A stretch of DNA of 64,000 nucleotides from Anaerocolumna aminovalerica (lineage in GTDB: Bacteria > Bacillota > Clostridia > Lachnospirales > Lachnospiraceae), in NCBI RefSeq assembly GCF_900115365.1, contig NZ_FOWD01000022.1:1-64000 (forward strand), read 5' to 3'. Every line of letters begins with the position of its first letter. Position 1 is the first letter of the stretch. The notes beneath the pieces were generated by a model, which saw only the letters and a program-made list of their open reading frames with translations, searched no databases and had not been told where the DNA came from. The position numbers and the translations under genes were made by a program. This document shows, in pieces, positions 63,086-64,000 of the stretch.

Positions 63086-64000
63086 TTAACAAGTTGCGCC
63101 GCCTGCTAAGTGAAGTTTGGCGTCTAAGATTTCTTGTTTACGGTCTAGCAAATCATTGGAGTATAATTGAGCCTGAACATTTTCAAAACCGATACGGGTA
63201 ATAGTATCAGATAAACGTTCTCCGGTCTGTCCTTGTTCTCTATAAAGAAGAATTGTTTTTTCAATGATTTCTAAAGCTTCCTCTTTGCTGGTAAATACAC
63301 GGTCAAGAGAAATTCCGTGGGCTACTTTTTTGCCCCATCTGCCACCTATGTAAATTTTGTATCCATTTACCCCATCTTCGATACAATCAAAGTGACATTT
63401 ACCCACACAACGGCCACAGTTGTTACATGTATCTTCATCAATGGTAAGAACCCCATCTTCTAAAGCTGCAGCAGCCATAGGACATGATTCTACAACAGAG
63501 CATTTTTTACAGCCATTACAGCTATCTTCATCATAGTTAGGAACTAACTGGCCGATAATACCTAAGTCGTTTAAATCCGGTTTTACACAGTTATTAGGGC
63601 AGCCACCTACAGCAATTTTAAATTTATGAGGTAATTTTACATTAGCATAACCATTGTAGAAACGTTGGTGAATTTCTTCTGAAAGGGCAAATGTATCAAT
63701 AAGGCCATATTGACAAGTGGTTCCTTTACAAGATACAACGGGGCGTACTTTTGAACCGGTACCACCAGTAACAAGTCCTTCCTTTGCAATGTAATCGCGG
63801 AATTTCTCAATGTTATGGTAATGAATGCCTTGACATTCTATTGTTAATCTTGTTGTCAAAGTAACTATACCGTTACCATAAAGTTCAGCTGCTTCAGACA
63901 AGCATTTGTTTTGTGCAGCAGTAATTTTACCATTTACAGTAATAATTCTTCCTGAAAAATTATCAGTTCCTTTGTTTCTAAGAAAACCAAGGGCCTTCAC
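63086..64000 (-). CDS. Siroheme sulfite/nitrite reductase with ferredoxin domain (5' end at window edge)
   Basis: 304 residues in view; the frame reaches the right edge, and the family start is probably just beyond (a GTG at 64000 is possible). Ferredoxin-like half domain, VTLTTRLTIECQGIHY, then siroheme/[4Fe-4S] binding: VSCKGTTCQYGLIDT and GGCPNNCVKPDLNDLG. An inserted two-cluster ferredoxin follows (CNGCKKCSVVESCPM, CNNCGRCVGKC). Close to AsrC-type anaerobic sulfite reductases, and to small nitrite reductase-like proteins; CbiK and YeiH neighbours favour sulfite to sulfide. Interestingly, it would supply sulfide to cysteine synthase, as the nitrogenase-like cluster may also do. Confidence 0.85.
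   Translation of the reverse strand: MKALGFLRNKGTDNFSGRIITVNGKITAAQNKCLSEAAELYGNGIVTLTTRLTIECQGIHYHNIEKFRDYIAKEGLVTGGTGSKVRPVVSCKGTTCQYGLIDTFALSEEIHQRFYNGYANVKLPHKFKIAVGGCPNNCVKPDLNDLGIIGQLVPNYDEDSCNGCKKCSVVESCPMAAAALEDGVLTIDEDTCNNCGRCVGKCHFDCIEDGVNGYKIYIGGRWGKKVAHGISLDRVFTSKEEALEIIEKTILLYREQGQTGERLSDTITRIGFENVQAQLYSNDLLDRKQEILDAKLHLAGGATC

Noticed and set aside
1-64000. Prophage, tRNA, rRNA or origin features.
   Set aside because: No structural phage genes, integrase, tRNA cloverleaf, rRNA or DnaA-box cluster could be recognised; the only mobile-element sequence seen is the transposase fragment at the left edge.

Overview
The window looks like the chromosome of a low-GC, Gram-positive, strictly anaerobic-type Firmicute, most probably a chitin/polysaccharide-using member of the Lachnospiraceae (Lachnoclostridium/Anaerocolumna-like). 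This rests on the AT-rich sequence, strong AGGAGG-type ribosome binding sites, TTG starts, heterodimeric ABC exporters, anaerobic FeS enzymes and secreted lipoproteins with Gram-positive signal peptides. The genus is an inference; no rRNA or tRNA gene is present.

Layout. 0-0.6 kb: end of an IS91-type transposase next to a broken uracil-DNA-glycosylase-like gene. 0.7-3.4 kb: two secreted chitin/peptidoglycan-active enzymes sharing the same signal peptide and CBM5/12 module. 3.5-7.5 kb: SDR oxidoreductase, PadR regulator with flavoprotein, MarR regulator with a PNPOx-like protein, and an acetyltransferase remnant. 7.6-18.2 kb: the main point of interest, a nitrogenase-like cluster bounded by terminators. 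It encodes a YezD-like small protein, a NifB-type radical SAM enzyme, two stand-alone NifX-type proteins, NifH-like, NifK-like and NifD-like proteins, cysteine synthase, and a complete SsuABC/TauABC-type (sulfonate/taurine) importer. A structured RNA candidate follows. 18.3-21.2 kb: M28 peptidase lipoprotein, methyltransferase, YCII protein, GNAT. 21.2-26.3 kb: two-component system, then an SGNH/MBOAT/DHHW acyl-transfer cassette whose last gene is truncated. 26.4-35 kb: cyclic beta-1,2-glucan synthase (NdvB/Cgs type) split into two genes. 35-41 kb: ROK remnant, PHP phosphoesterase, and a MarR-controlled heterodimeric ABC exporter. 41.3-47.2 kb: second two-component system with a beta-propeller lipoprotein, and a convergent P-type ATPase. 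47.4-54.8 kb: second heterodimeric ABC exporter divergent from a LysR regulator, then a CPA2 antiporter with a small membrane protein divergent from a second LysR regulator. 54.9-61 kb: zinc-ribbon protein, XRE/membrane protein pair sharing a C-terminal domain, AI-2E exporter, PAP2 phosphatase, and a MarR/serine hydrolase/C39-like peptidase operon. 61-64 kb: minus-strand CbiK-like chelatase, YeiH-type transporter and siroheme sulfite/nitrite reductase.

How the main system may work. The NifH-like protein keeps the P-loop and both [4Fe-4S] cysteines. The NifK/NifD-like pair keeps all six P-cluster cysteine positions and the cofactor-binding cysteine (alpha-Cys275 equivalent). The residues associated with N2 reduction and FeMo-co (alpha-Gln191, alpha-His195, alpha-His442) are substituted. 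There is NifB and NifX but no NifEN, NifV or molybdate transporter in the window. With a sulfonate-type importer and cysteine synthase in the same unit, the simplest reading is an oxygen-independent, nitrogenase-like reductase that cleaves an imported organosulfur compound and passes the released sulfur to cysteine synthesis. It would be related in concept to methylthio-alkane reductase but has a different gene set and order. This is inference from context; substrate and product are unknown.
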